Shown here: one piece after another, positions 17,618-26,627 of the stretch | Layout of the letters: each line of letters opens with the position of its first letter | How positions within the stretch are numbered: the stretch's first letter is position 1 | Assembly (NCBI RefSeq): GCF_017086365.1 | Contig: NZ_CP070969.1 | Location: 248,001-312,000 of the forward strand | Source of the DNA: Paenibacillus tianjinensis | Lineage (GTDB): Bacteria; Bacillota; Bacilli; Paenibacillales; Paenibacillaceae | Length of the DNA: 64,000 nt | Direction of reading: 5' to 3' | Made by a program: the position numbers and the translations under genes | Notes under the pieces: model-generated | Told to the model about the DNA's origin: nothing | Databases searched by the model: none | The model's input: only the letters and a program-made list of their open reading frames with translations

Positions 17618-19417
17618 TCAACCTCTACTATTCTCTTTATACTCCAGCAGCCGCCCGGCCAGCTCATCCCCCCGGCGTTCGAGCGCGGCCACGGTCTGCA
17701 GAAGCTCCGCCTGCTGCTCCCGCTGGCTCTGGTCCCACAGCTGCTTCGGGGAAGCCTGGGCCTGCTGCAGGGCGGCCGGTTCCTTCATATGGCTGAAGAA
17801 ATGATCGAGCAGGGTGTATATCTGTTCATATACGGTGGTCATTTCGCCTAAGATCGCGTAAGCGGCCGGGTTCTGTAAAAGCGGCAGCGAGGCTTGCAAG
17901 TAGGCGGCAGCGCTTCTCCGCGCATCGTTCAGAGCCATCAGGCAGAAGTGATTCACGCTGTAGCGGCGTGTAAACGTATCCGTATCAGCTGCCTGGTACC
18001 AGGCGTGATCAAGAAGGCCCTCCGTCCAGGCTGCCAAAGCGCTGTATCCCAGCCGATAGCCATGATTCTCTCCAGCCTGCATAGAGTCCAGCTTCACCTG
18101 GAGGGAGGCATACAGACTGTCCAGCGCCGACCGGATCGGGCCATGCCTTTCGATATAGAGCAGCTTATAAGGCCAATGGTCTACGTACAAATACCCTTTG
18201 CTGACCTCCATAGCTTCCCGGAATTCCGGATCCTCCTGCAGCTCACTAAAGGTCTCGTCATCAAAATAGCTGCGGCACAGCAGGGTGCTGCCGTTATCGA
18301 GATATCCCGTTATGACTCCCCACTCGGGGGCGACTCTTAGATTTAGGGCAACCGGCAGGTGATGCTTATGGAGGCTCTCCATGATTTGCAGCTTCTCCCG
18401 TCTGCGTTCCTCAGGTGTAAGCCGGTTCGCCCAGCTGGCCTTAAGCCCATAAGCGCTGAAGGCTGGTGCGGCATAGTCATAGGCGACGAGGGCGTCTGCT
18501 GAGCTGTAGTCCCATACCGGGGCAAAAGCCACCCGCCAGCAGGCTCCTGAAACTCCCATAACCTCCTCATAGCGGGTATCTACACCCATAGCGGACAGTG
18601 AGGTATAAAGCGCCCCTGCCCACGAGCAATCCATTCCCTTTCCAAAACCAAGGCGTCCTGCGTTCTCTGCGATGTAATGCTGACGGGAAGACCCGCCCGC
18701 AAAAAGCCTCATCCGGTCAGGGCTGTAGTGGACCTGTTCCCCCTCCATACAGCTGAGCGCATGAATTCCGTCTGCATTCAGGTAGACGAGCAGCAGATAC
18801 TCGTTGCCCTCATGCCCCATTCCGCTAGGGAAAAGCTCCTGATCTATCGTAAAATGCGGCCACTGAAAATAAGCGTAGTGCTTCATCTTCCCCAGCACAT
18901 CCCGGCTGGCATGTTCATTGCCGTAAGCGGCATGAACAATCTCCAGCTCGCTTTTGCCAAGAGTATAGCCTTTCGAATGTACGTCGATCGCCAGGTGCTG
19001 ATCCTTCAGCACGTAGGTGGAGTAGATACCGGCGGGCGTCTCGTATTTGACGATAAGCAGCTTGCAGCGGTCGCTATGAATGGACTGCGGGAAGATCTGA
19101 TCGCTGATGGCCAGAGTCAGTTTACTGCCGGTAATGAATTGGTTAACAAAATGAGTGACATCCTGCTGTTCGTATCCGTCGGTGTACACCGCTGACAGAA
19201 CCGTGAGCTCCTGCGGCAACAGAATGCTGTCGATCGAATGGCCCAGAATGCCGGAGAGCAGCGGCAGGGTAGCCGTTTCAGGCAGCGATTTGCCGGTTTC
19301 CCACTTGGACACCGCCTGGGCACTGACATGCAGCTGCTCCGCTAACTGCTCCTGCGACAATTTCTTTTCCCGGCGGAGCATGGCGATCCGCTTGCCTACT
19401 TTTTCACTGCTGATCAT
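17618..19417 (-). CDS. XRE regulator fused to a cysteine-peptidase-like domain
   Basis: The 599-residue protein starts MISSEKVGKR at 19417, with GGGAG upstream. Residues 1-70 are an XRE helix-turn-helix (KKLSQEQLAEQLHVSAQAVSKWETG). A central region of about 140 residues is unrecognised. Residues from about 260 to 400 resemble the BtrH/C39-like peptidase fold: GMDCSWAGALYTSL has a Cys in the nucleophile position, and EWGVITGYLDNG matches the strand that normally carries the catalytic His, here Glu-Trp instead. The C-terminal 100 residues are probably helical. The fold match is inference from motifs. If correct it is a transcription factor with a dead enzyme domain used as a ligand sensor. It is a single gene, convergent with the GGDEF-EAL gene. 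Confidence 0.75.
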   Translation of the reverse strand: MISSEKVGKRIAMLRREKKLSQEQLAEQLHVSAQAVSKWETGKSLPETATLPLLSGILGHSIDSILLPQELTVLSAVYTDGYEQQDVTHFVNQFITGSKLTLAISDQIFPQSIHSDRCKLLIVKYETPAGIYSTYVLKDQHLAIDVHSKGYTLGKSELEIVHAAYGNEHASRDVLGKMKHYAYFQWPHFTIDQELFPSGMGHEGNEYLLLVYLNADGIHALSCMEGEQVHYSPDRMRLFAGGSSRQHYIAENAGRLGFGKGMDCSWAGALYTSLSAMGVDTRYEEVMGVSGACWRVAFAPVWDYSSADALVAYDYAAPAFSAYGLKASWANRLTPEERRREKLQIMESLHKHHLPVALNLRVAPEWGVITGYLDNGSTLLCRSYFDDETFSELQEDPEFREAMEVSKGYLYVDHWPYKLLYIERHGPIRSALDSLYASLQVKLDSMQAGENHGYRLGYSALAAWTEGLLDHAWYQAADTDTFTRRYSVNHFCLMALNDARRSAAAYLQASLPLLQNPAAYAILGEMTTVYEQIYTLLDHFFSHMKEPAALQQAQASPKQLWDQSQREQQAELLQTVAALERRGDELAGRLLEYKENSRG

Positions 19418-19513
19418 ATTGTTCTTCTCCCGAATTTGAATTCGACGTCGTAATTTCATTATAATTCCATCCGGCAAAATGAACAGCGATTGAAGGAAGG
19501 GGATCTGAGCAGG

Positions 19514-19536
19514 AAATCCAACTGTCAGTTGGATTT
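19514..19536. repeat. Solo palindromic unit at a gene end
   Basis: AAATCCAACT and AGTTGGATTT pair perfectly around GTC, and the minus-strand stop codon of the gene at 19535 lies inside it. There is no T-run. The unit looks like one hairpin of the larger repeats at 26430-26627 and 57729-59350. Confidence 0.5.
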
Positions 19537-19780
19537 AGCGCTGCTGCAGCTCGGCATTAAGCTGCTCCACAATGGCTGAATGCCAAGAATACAGTTCGCC
19601 GGGACGGATGGACATGAACTTGTGCTTATCCACGATAATCCGGTCTCCGCTGACCGAGGTGAAGCGGATAAACGGTTCTGCCGACAGCATGGATAAGCCC
19701 ATTCTGCCGGTCCAAGTTTCCAGCGGAACTGTGTCATGAGCCAGGAGGAGCTCCAGCAGATCGTAAAACGTTTTATGCAT
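19535..19780 (-). CDS. C-terminal part of a nucleotidyltransferase, probably frameshifted
   Basis: This 81-residue frame begins MHKTFYDLLELLLAHDT five bases after the stop of the preceding frame and has no ribosome site. Its frame is open further upstream as MPGYPLNIMHKTF. Restoring one A in GAATGC near 19803 would join the previous protein's YIISQE directly to MPGYPLNIMHKTF without a break. I therefore read it as the tail of the nucleotidyltransferase at 19786-20553 separated by a one-base deletion, although translational coupling of two genes through TAA-N5-ATG is possible. Confidence 0.5.
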   Translation of the reverse strand: MHKTFYDLLELLLAHDTVPLETWTGRMGLSMLSAEPFIRFTSVSGDRIIVDKHKFMSIRPGELYSWHSAIVEQLNAELQQR

Positions 19781-19785
19781 GATGT

Positions 19786-20553
19786 TTAACGGGTAACCGG
19801 GCATTCCTGGCTGATGATATAGGCATCCACTTCGCTCCAATAATGCTCAATGGCGGCTTGCCTTGTAATCAGGCTCTCCCGGGAGCAATCGCCGGTGCTC
19901 ATGATCTGCATCAGTCCTGTTTCCCACCCCGCTGGAGTCCAGGGCAGGGTACGGCTCAGATGAATCAGCCATTTGGCATGAGGCACATATTCGCGGTTTG
20001 CGCTGAATAAAGCCTCAACTAACTGAGTTGCAGCCTTATTCATCATGGCATGGCCCTGCACGATATCTCCACGGTGGAGCCAGATATCCCCGGCCAGCCG
20101 GAAATGCCACCAGCAGTTGAACATCGGGCCTTCCGCCTGCAGCCGCTCCGGCCGCTGTGCCAGCTTTGTGCGCATCAGCTTGGCGATTTGCCCGGAGGGG
20201 TCATACAGAATCCGGGCATAGGACAAGTCCCACAAGGCTACACTGTCCCAAGGCTTCTGCAGCTCTTCATCCAAGCTGGAAATCTTGATATCATAGAGAT
20301 ATTCGCCCCGCTTGGTGATGCCCAGGGAAATAGGGGAGCACCCGTTATTCCACAGCTCGTACTGACCGGCCTCCAGATACAAGACCAGATCGATCTCGGA
20401 TAATTCATCGGCATACCCGCGTGAACATCCTCCGTTCAGAGTAATACCGCAGACCCCATCTAGGGCAGTGAAATCCTGTATCCGGTTATGGAGTTCTTTC
20501 AGTATGGAATCAAGCAGATTGGGGCTGGTTACCGTTACATATGGCCTGCTCAT
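19786..20553 (-). CDS. Nucleotidyltransferase-fold protein, main part
   Basis: The 255-residue frame starts best at ATG 20553, with AGAGG eight bases upstream (an ATG at 20559 is too close to it). It carries the polymerase-beta type signature GGCSRGYADELSEIDLVLY, in which the two acids of the usual D-x-D motif appear as E-I-D. Later motifs are CWWHFRLAGDIWLHRGD and a helical C-terminus. Such proteins transfer nucleotides to small molecules such as aminoglycosides, or are inactive relatives. The frame ends at 19786 in a short CPVTR tail just where the downstream frame continues the likely protein, so a frameshift is suspected. It probably shares transcription with the downstream fragment only. 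Confidence 0.65.
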   Translation of the reverse strand: MSRPYVTVTSPNLLDSILKELHNRIQDFTALDGVCGITLNGGCSRGYADELSEIDLVLYLEAGQYELWNNGCSPISLGITKRGEYLYDIKISSLDEELQKPWDSVALWDLSYARILYDPSGQIAKLMRTKLAQRPERLQAEGPMFNCWWHFRLAGDIWLHRGDIVQGHAMMNKAATQLVEALFSANREYVPHAKWLIHLSRTLPWTPAGWETGLMQIMSTGDCSRESLITRQAAIEHYWSEVDAYIISQECPVTR

Positions 20554-20632
20554 ATACATTCACCTCTCCCCTAATATATAGCAGGGCGGAGGGAGATTCA
20601 TTGGAGAGTTTATTCTGAAAATAAAAAATAGC

Positions 20633-20661
20633 TTGCGTAGTTCCGGAATTCATGATATATT
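20633..20661 (+). promoter_or_regulatory. Promoter of tRNA-Leu
   Basis: TTGCGT and TATATT lie 17 bases apart, ending 30 bases before the tRNA. Confidence 0.6.
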
Positions 20662-20690
20662 AATTCCTGCACTGCAATAAACATTACTTT

Positions 20691-20774
20691 GCGGTCGTGG
20701 CGGAATTGGCAGACGCGCACGGTTCAGGTCCGTGTGGTAGCAATACCGTGGAGGTTCGAGTCCTCTCGACCGCA
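20691..20774 (+). tRNA. tRNA-Leu (anticodon CAG)
   Basis: The 84-base sequence has a 7-base acceptor stem, GCGGTCG with CGACCGC, followed by discriminator A. It has a class II long variable arm and an anticodon loop TTCAGGT between CACGG and CCGTG, giving anticodon CAG for CUG codons. The T arm reads GAGGTTCGAGTCCTC. The CCA end is not encoded and must be added. It stands alone with its own promoter and terminator, and no integrase or attachment duplicate is seen nearby. Confidence 0.95.
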
Positions 20775-20786
20775 TAACAAGAAAGA

Positions 20787-20830
20787 AAGCTTCTGAATTG
20801 CCCTTTGGGCAGCTCGGAAGCTTTTTTTTT
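20787..20830 (+). terminator. Terminator after tRNA-Leu
   Basis: AAAGCTTC...GAAGCTTT with an inner TGCCCTTTGGGCA hairpin is followed by a long T-run. Confidence 0.9.
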
Positions 20831-20861
20831 CAATATCAGAAGCACCTCATTGCTCACTCTG

Positions 20862-21773
20862 TCAGTAAGACAGTGCGGGAGGGGTTGCCCCGGAGGAGGC
20901 CTGCTGCTTGCGGAAGGCAGACGGAGACATACCGCTCTGCTTATTGAAGATGCGGTTGAACTGCGAGAAGCTGTTGAAGCCGCACTGCTCGGCGATGGCG
21001 GAGATCTTGTGCCGGGTGTGAATCAGCAGCTGCTGGGCCTTGCGGACACGGGTCATCTGGATATACTCAGTCAAGGTAAAGCCGGTGACCGCTTTGAACT
21101 GGTGCGACAAATAATAAGGGCTGATATAGAACTCTCTGGAGATCGAATCCAGGGTCAGCTCGCTGCTGTAACGGCTGTGAATGCAGGCAGTGATGGAATA
21201 TATTTTTTGCATGGTTGCGTTCCCGATTTCCTCCAGTACATAGCTGTTCATCTCCCGCTGCTGGGTTAAAGCGCACAGAAACTGCTGGAACAGGCTGTGA
21301 ATCAGCACCGGATTCAGCGGTGAAGCGCTATGGGATACGGTGAAGATGGTGTTAAGAGGAGCGAATACGGCTCTGCGTGGCTCACCCGTTAACCGGTAGA
21401 TCGGGACTTCTTCTCCGAAAGGGAGTAGTATATTTTTGTAAGCGGTTTCGAAACCGGGTGTATTTGTGGGTACGGCAAAGTTGATGATCAGCCGTTTGTG
21501 CGGCGGACCGACGGGATACTGGGTCTTGTGCAGCCGGTACGGACGAAGCAGAACGATGTCATATTGCCGCAGGGCATGCACGTTGCCTTCAATGATATGG
21601 GTAGCCCTGGAGTCGAGCAGAATATGAATTTCGTAGAAATCGTGATCATGCTGAAACTCCATATTGATATTGTGGGACCGCTGGTCATAGTCAAAATAAT
21701 AAAAAAGCGGGTCAGCCGGAGTGTTGATGCGTACGCTATACCCTTGCTCATATAACAGGTCGCTTTCAAGCAT
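20862..21773 (-). CDS. AraC-family transcription regulator with cupin sensor
   Basis: The 303-residue protein starts MLESDLLYEQG at 21773, with GAGGG just upstream; an open frame continues 36 codons further but has no ribosome site. Residues about 20-150 form an AraC-type cupin with HDHDFYEIHILLDSRATHIIEG, which binds the inducing sugar. The last 100 residues carry both helix-turn-helix motifs (LDSISREFYISPYYLSHQFK and ISAIAEQCGFNSFSQFNRIF). It is divergent from the GH38/GH105 pair, 158 bases away, and most likely controls it in response to a mannoside or a rhamnogalacturonan fragment. That link is inference from position. Confidence 0.9.
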   Translation of the reverse strand: MLESDLLYEQGYSVRINTPADPLFYYFDYDQRSHNINMEFQHDHDFYEIHILLDSRATHIIEGNVHALRQYDIVLLRPYRLHKTQYPVGPPHKRLIINFAVPTNTPGFETAYKNILLPFGEEVPIYRLTGEPRRAVFAPLNTIFTVSHSASPLNPVLIHSLFQQFLCALTQQREMNSYVLEEIGNATMQKIYSITACIHSRYSSELTLDSISREFYISPYYLSHQFKAVTGFTLTEYIQMTRVRKAQQLLIHTRHKISAIAEQCGFNSFSQFNRIFNKQSGMSPSAFRKQQASSGATPPALSY

Positions 21774-21904
21774 ATACCCTCGCCGCCTTATTTTATAATT
21801 TACATGTATTATAGGTCCAGAAAAGCAAAAAATGCAATGTATGCGGTTTATTACAGCAATTAATAGATAGTTTTTGAACACGGAGGTTTGCTATAGTGGC
21901 GATG

Positions 21905-21918
21905 TGAAAGCGGATACA
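21905..21918. promoter_or_regulatory. Candidate cre site (CcpA) before GH38
   Basis: TGAAAGCGGATACA matches the cre consensus at every defined position but one (A for T at position 10). It lies 8 bases after a TATAGT -10-like hexamer at 21892-21897 and 14 bases before the GH38 ATG, where CcpA binding would block transcription when preferred sugars are present. Confidence 0.5.
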
Positions 21919-21931
21919 AGGGGTGAGAGGG

Positions 21932-24900
21932 ATGTTTTTGACCGAAGAAAAGCTGATCCGGCGCCAGGCCGAACTCGGAAAGTACAGATACCTCAAGGTT
22001 ATGGAGCTTACAGAACTTGCGCTTGCGGAGGATGAGGACGGGGCCAATGGTGTTTATCCGGGGGCTGTTGTGTTTGATGGCACAATCAGGCTGCATGAAC
22101 ACTGGCGCGGGCGTGACCGTTATGTCTGGCTGCGTGCTGTGGTGGTGCTTCCAGAGAGGAAGGCTGGCTTCAAGATTGCAGGCAGATTTGATTTTGGGAA
22201 GTCGGGGAGCTTCAACAACTCCGGGTTCGAATCGCTGCTGTTTGTGAACGGGGCGCCTTATCAGGGTGTGGATAACAACCATAGGGAAGTTATTTTTGGC
22301 GATGAATTAGGCGGACAGAGTGTGGAATTGGCCTTCCGGCTGTGGTCAGGTCTGGAGGGCGGCGGGCCGCCCGTAATTCAAGAGCACGTGATTAGCGAGG
22401 CGATGCTGGGTTATCTGGATGAGACGGTTGATGATCTGTTCTATATGTCGCAGGCGGCACTGGATACCTTCCGTTATCTGGGCAACGACCAGCCGGAGAA
22501 GCAGTGGCTGAAAAAGGCGCTGAACGACGCATTCAATGAAATTGACTGGTCTGAGCCCGGCTCGGAGGCACATATCCGCTCGCTGTACCGGGCAGATGCC
22601 AGCCTGAACCAGGCGGTTGAGGCCATGCCGCGAACCTTTGATGTGACGATTACGGCTTTGGGCCATACCCATATTGATGTTGCCTGGCTGTGGCGGCTGA
22701 AGCACACCCGCGAGAAAACGGCACGTTCCTTCTCGACCGTGCTCCGGCTGATGGAGGAATTCCCGGAATATCAGTTCCTGCAGACACAGCCGCAATTGTA
22801 CGACTATCTGGAGCGTGATTATCCCGAGCTGTTCGGGCGGATCTCAGAGAAGATCAAGGAAGGCCGCTGGGAGGCGGAAGGGGCCATGTGGCTGGAGGCG
22901 GATTGCAATATCCCGTCCGGCGAGTCGCTGGTCCGCCAGATTCTGACGGGCAAGCGCTACCTTCGTGAACAGTTCGGCATTGAGAGCAAATACCTGTGGC
23001 TGCCGGATGTGTTCGGCTACAGCTGGGCGCTGCCGCAGATTCTGCGGAGGTCGGGCATAGACACATTCATGACGACCAAAATCAGCTGGAACCAGTTCAA
23101 CCGGATGCCGCATGACACCTTCTGGTGGCGGGGGATGGATGGCTCGGAGGTTCTGACGCATTTCATCACAACCTCGGAGAAGAACGGGGATGCGTATACG
23201 TATAACGGCAGGATGACAGCCGCGCTGCTGCGCGGAATCTGGAATTCGTATCAGGATAAGGAGATCAACGATCATCTGCTGTTTGCTTATGGCTGGGGTG
23301 ACGGGGGCGGGGGGCCTACGCGGGGGATGCTGGAGCTAAGACGGCGTTTCGATAAGCTTCCGGGGATACCTAAGCTTCAGACGGGCAGCGCGGGGGAGTA
23401 TTTTGAAGGGCTGCATGAACGTATTGAGAATTCTGAAGCATACGTGCATACATGGAACGGTGAATTATATTTGGAGTGCCACCGGGGGACGTACACTTCG
23501 CAGGCCCGCAACAAAAAATACAATCGGCGCTTGGAATTACTGCTGCGGGATGCAGAGTGGCTCCACACGCTGAACGGTGTGAGACACGGCGATCTGGAAA
23601 CTAGTTATCCTGCGGCGGAACTGCGCGGCATATGGGAGATTCTGCTGCGCAACCAGTTCCATGATATTATCCCCGGCTCGTCGATTAAAGAGGTTTACGA
23701 GGATAGTGACCTTGAGTATGCGGAAGGGGAGGCGCGGTCGCTGGCTTTAATTAACGGCATCAGCGGCGGGGAAGAGGGCGGTTACAGCAGCCCTCAGGGC
23801 AGCAGCTGTAGCGGCGGTTCTGAGGGGGCGAAATACTTCACGCTGCTGAACAGCTCGACCTGGGACCGCCCGCGTTATCTTGAACTGGCGGGCGAAGCGG
23901 ACGGCCCGGCCGTTATTCGGGACCGTGCCGGGAAGCTGCTGGAGCAGCAGCCGACGGCAGACGGCGGAAGACTGGTATATGTTCCTTCTGTGCCTGCGCT
24001 TGGCACAGCTGTGCTTGCATCAGAGCCAGTGGATGCCCGGGCTTCGGAAGGGGGACCGCTCGCGGATATTGCCGGCCGCCGGCTGGCCACACCGCTGGTT
24101 GAGGTGGTCTGGAATGAACAGGGCCATTTCACTTCGATCCGGGACCGGCGTAATGACCGTGAGCTTCTGGTGCCGGGACAGCGCGGCAATGTGCTTCAAG
24201 TGTTCGAAGACAAACCGCTGGATTATGAAGCCTGGGATATCGACATCTTCTATCAGGAGAAGATGACGGAGATCTCGCAGCTTACGGAGTGCCGGGTGAC
24301 CGAGAACGGTCCGCTGCGGGCGGTGCTGCGCATGGCCTGGACGTATCACCGTTCGGTGATTACCCAAGACATCATCTTCTACCGTGATACGTCCAGAATG
24401 GATTTCCGGACCGTCATCGACTGGCAGGGGCATAATCAATTGGTGAAGGCGACTTTCCCGGTTGATATCCATGCGCTGGAAGCGACTTATGATATCCAGT
24501 TCGGGAATGTCAAACGGCCGACTCACTGGAACACGAGCTGGGATTACGCCCGGTTCGAAACGGTAGGCCACCAGTGGGCCGATGTCAGCGAGAAAGGGTA
24601 TGGCGTAGCCCTGCTTAATGACTGCAAATACGGTTATGACATCAAAGATAGTGTACTGCGGCTGACCCTGCTGAAATCGGCCGTTCATCCCGACCCGGAG
24701 CAGGATCAGGGGCGTCACGCCTTTACGTATGCTCTTTATCCGCATACTGGTGATTTTGTAGAAGGCGGAGTGGTCCAGGAGGCCTGGGAGCTGAATAATC
24801 CCCTGCATGCTGTACCGGGACAGCTGGAAGGTGAGCCGCTGTTCTCCATCGGAGGCGGGCATGTGTTGGTCGATGCCGTCAAGTGCTCGGAAGATGGTGC

Positions 24901-25096
24901 CGATATTGTGCTGCGCCTGCATGAATATGCCGGTTCGCGGACTCAGGTGCGTATAGAGAGCGCCTATTCCATCGCATCCTGGCAGGAGTGCAATTTAATG
25001 GAGGAGCCGCAGGGTAAATGGCGGGAGGACGGCTTGTCCTTCCAGATCCGACCTTACGAGATCAGGACGTTTAGAATCAAGCTGCGGCAGGTGTGA
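21932..25096 (+). CDS. Alpha-mannosidase (GH38)
   Basis: The 1,054-residue protein starts MFLTEEKLIRRQ at 21932, with GGGGTG seven bases before the ATG. After an N-terminal beta domain it shows the GH38 zinc-site signature GHTHIDVAWLWRLKHTREK near residue 245, and WLPDVFGYSWALPQIL near 355, whose Asp is the nucleophile. FAYGWGDGGGGPTRGMLE and NQFHDIIPGSS are also typical. The C-terminal half is the usual all-beta region. There is no signal peptide, so it hydrolyses alpha-mannosides in the cytoplasm. Its stop is followed within 20 bases by the GH105 start, so the two are cotranscribed, probably under the divergent AraC regulator. Confidence 0.94.
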   Translation: MFLTEEKLIRRQAELGKYRYLKVMELTELALAEDEDGANGVYPGAVVFDGTIRLHEHWRGRDRYVWLRAVVVLPERKAGFKIAGRFDFGKSGSFNNSGFESLLFVNGAPYQGVDNNHREVIFGDELGGQSVELAFRLWSGLEGGGPPVIQEHVISEAMLGYLDETVDDLFYMSQAALDTFRYLGNDQPEKQWLKKALNDAFNEIDWSEPGSEAHIRSLYRADASLNQAVEAMPRTFDVTITALGHTHIDVAWLWRLKHTREKTARSFSTVLRLMEEFPEYQFLQTQPQLYDYLERDYPELFGRISEKIKEGRWEAEGAMWLEADCNIPSGESLVRQILTGKRYLREQFGIESKYLWLPDVFGYSWALPQILRRSGIDTFMTTKISWNQFNRMPHDTFWWRGMDGSEVLTHFITTSEKNGDAYTYNGRMTAALLRGIWNSYQDKEINDHLLFAYGWGDGGGGPTRGMLELRRRFDKLPGIPKLQTGSAGEYFEGLHERIENSEAYVHTWNGELYLECHRGTYTSQARNKKYNRRLELLLRDAEWLHTLNGVRHGDLETSYPAAELRGIWEILLRNQFHDIIPGSSIKEVYEDSDLEYAEGEARSLALINGISGGEEGGYSSPQGSSCSGGSEGAKYFTLLNSSTWDRPRYLELAGEADGPAVIRDRAGKLLEQQPTADGGRLVYVPSVPALGTAVLASEPVDARASEGGPLADIAGRRLATPLVEVVWNEQGHFTSIRDRRNDRELLVPGQRGNVLQVFEDKPLDYEAWDIDIFYQEKMTEISQLTECRVTENGPLRAVLRMAWTYHRSVITQDIIFYRDTSRMDFRTVIDWQGHNQLVKATFPVDIHALEATYDIQFGNVKRPTHWNTSWDYARFETVGHQWADVSEKGYGVALLNDCKYGYDIKDSVLRLTLLKSAVHPDPEQDQGRHAFTYALYPHTGDFVEGGVVQEAWELNNPLHAVPGQLEGEPLFSIGGGHVLVDAVKCSEDGADIVLRLHEYAGSRTQVRIESAYSIASWQECNLMEEPQGKWREDGLSFQIRPYEIRTFRIKLRQV

Positions 25097-25116
25097 ATAT
25101 GAGAGGAGAGTATGGC

Positions 25117-26259
25117 ATGGCGGGGGCAGGAGAGGGGCAACAGTTAGTGAATAGCCGGGTGAACAAGGACGAGATAATCGGAAAGCTGAATCGTGTAACG
25201 GAAAAGCTGTTAAAGCTTGACCGGCCGGACAACGAAGCTGAATTACAGAACCTGGGGGAGGATGCGGGACGGCGGGGTTATTTTGCCCGTGATTTCGGAA
25301 TGGAGGAATGGGACTGGCCGCAGGGTGTGGGGCTGTACGGTCTGCAAAAGCTTGACCGGCATTTCGGGGACGGCCGGTATACAGCTTATGCCAAGCCATG
25401 GATGGCCCGCCAGCTGGAGAAAGGACTGCCCAGCCGGAACATTAATACGACCGCACCGCTGCTATCACTGATGGAACTGGCGGAGGCTGGGGAGCTGAGT
25501 CTCGAATGGGTAAACTGGCTGATGAATGGCCTGCCCCGCACACTGGAGCAAGGCTATCAGCATGTAACAACAGGAGCGGACAAGAGTGAAATTACACTCC
25601 ATGAGAATGAAATCTGGATTGATACGTTGTTTATGGCGATTCTGTTTACGGCGAAGATGGGGGTGAAGTACGATAATGCCGAGTGGCGGCAAGCATCGCT
25701 GCACCAGCTGCTGCTGCATATCAAATACCTCTATGATAAAAAGACGGGACTGTTCTTCCACGGCTGGCATTTTGGCGGCCGGCATAATTTCAGTGAAGCC
25801 TTCTGGTGCCGCGGCAACGGCTGGTTCACGCTCGGACTGCCGGAGTATCTGGAGCTGATGCGCCCGTATGTGGATAGCGGAGTCTTCACGTATCTTCAGC
25901 AGATTCTGCAGGCACAGGCGGAGGCCTTGCTGGCCTGTCAGAGTGCAGACGGACTGTGGCATACCCTGCTGGACGATCCGGGCAGTTACACCGAAACATC
26001 CGGATCAGCGGCCATCGCAGCTGGCATTCTGCATGGTGTACGGAGGGGGCTGCTGCCGGAGGCCTATGCTGAACCGGCTCTGGGCGCGATTCAGGCTGTG
26101 CTGGACCGGATTGACGATGAGGGCACAGTGCTTGGCGTATCGGGCGGCACGCCGATTGGTGCAGCTAAGGAAGATTATAAGGGAATCATTATTGCCCCCA
26201 TGGCCTACGGTCAGGCGATGGCTCTGGTTGCACTCGGAGAAGCGTTGCAGCACTGTTGA
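25117..26259 (+). CDS. Unsaturated rhamnogalacturonyl hydrolase-like enzyme (GH105)
   Basis: The 380-residue protein is best started at ATG 25117, where AGAGGAGAG sits seven bases upstream. A GTG at 25093 overlaps the GH38 stop and is a weaker choice. It has the alpha/alpha toroid pattern of YteR/YesR, with EIWIDTLFMAILF, the catalytic-region FWCRGNGWFTLGLPEYL, and SGSAAIAAGILHG near the end. Family members remove the unsaturated uronic acid left on pectin fragments after lyase cleavage. It lacks a signal peptide and works in the cytoplasm. Its pairing with a GH38 mannosidase is less common than pairing with pectin genes, so the true substrate may differ. Confidence 0.87.
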   Translation: MAGAGEGQQLVNSRVNKDEIIGKLNRVTEKLLKLDRPDNEAELQNLGEDAGRRGYFARDFGMEEWDWPQGVGLYGLQKLDRHFGDGRYTAYAKPWMARQLEKGLPSRNINTTAPLLSLMELAEAGELSLEWVNWLMNGLPRTLEQGYQHVTTGADKSEITLHENEIWIDTLFMAILFTAKMGVKYDNAEWRQASLHQLLLHIKYLYDKKTGLFFHGWHFGGRHNFSEAFWCRGNGWFTLGLPEYLELMRPYVDSGVFTYLQQILQAQAEALLACQSADGLWHTLLDDPGSYTETSGSAAIAAGILHGVRRGLLPEAYAEPALGAIQAVLDRIDDEGTVLGVSGGTPIGAAKEDYKGIIIAPMAYGQAMALVALGEALQHC

Positions 26260-26363
26260 GGTTTGCGCTGGAGTATGGGTCCTGAATCTACCCGAATAAG
26301 GATAGGAGTATGATGCTTCGGGCGGTGTGCTGCAACATTTCGCTGGAACAGAAGGGAGGAGTC

Positions 26364-26431
26364 TCGTGGCAAGGTATGTCATGAAACAGGAGGGAAAAGT
26401 TTCGTGGTAAGGTATGTCATGGCACAGGAGG
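26364..26431 (+). repeat. Two tandem 30-base repeats, 38-base period
   Basis: TCGTGG(C/T)AAGGTATGTCATG followed by a near-identical ACAGGAGG end occurs at 26364 and again at 26402. Both copies end in AGGAGG-like sequence, but no open frame follows. It directly borders the large hairpin repeat. Confidence 0.55.
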
Positions 26432-26627
26432 CTCCAAAGATTAGTTGGATTTTCTCCAGCTAAATCGACCATTATCCATAATTTATAATGATTAGTTGGA
26501 AAAACTCCATCTATTCCGAATCATAAGCCCTCTATGGGGTGAATTCGGTACAATCAAGTGGAGTTTTTCCAATTAGCCTTCTAATCCTAGCGGTGGAGGG
26601 CAAAAGAGGTGGAGAAATTCCACTTAG
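26430..26627 (-). repeat. Four-hairpin dispersed repeat, intact copy
   Basis: This roughly 200-base intergenic element reads best on the minus strand. It holds four imperfect palindromes of about 20 bases of the form AGTTGGA-A/T-rich-TCCACTT, with a conserved middle containing ACCGAATTC. It aligns along its whole length, from GAAGTGGAATTT-like start to TTTGGAGCC end, with the copy at 57729-59350 on the plus strand. Its ends are inverted relative to each other (about 13 of 17 bases), like a MITE. It contains no open frame. It fills part of the 597-base gap between GH105 and iolG. Confidence 0.75.

Noticed and set aside
20691..20774. tRNA-Leu as an attachment site for an integrated element
   Set aside because: No integrase gene and no duplicate of the tRNA end are found in the window.
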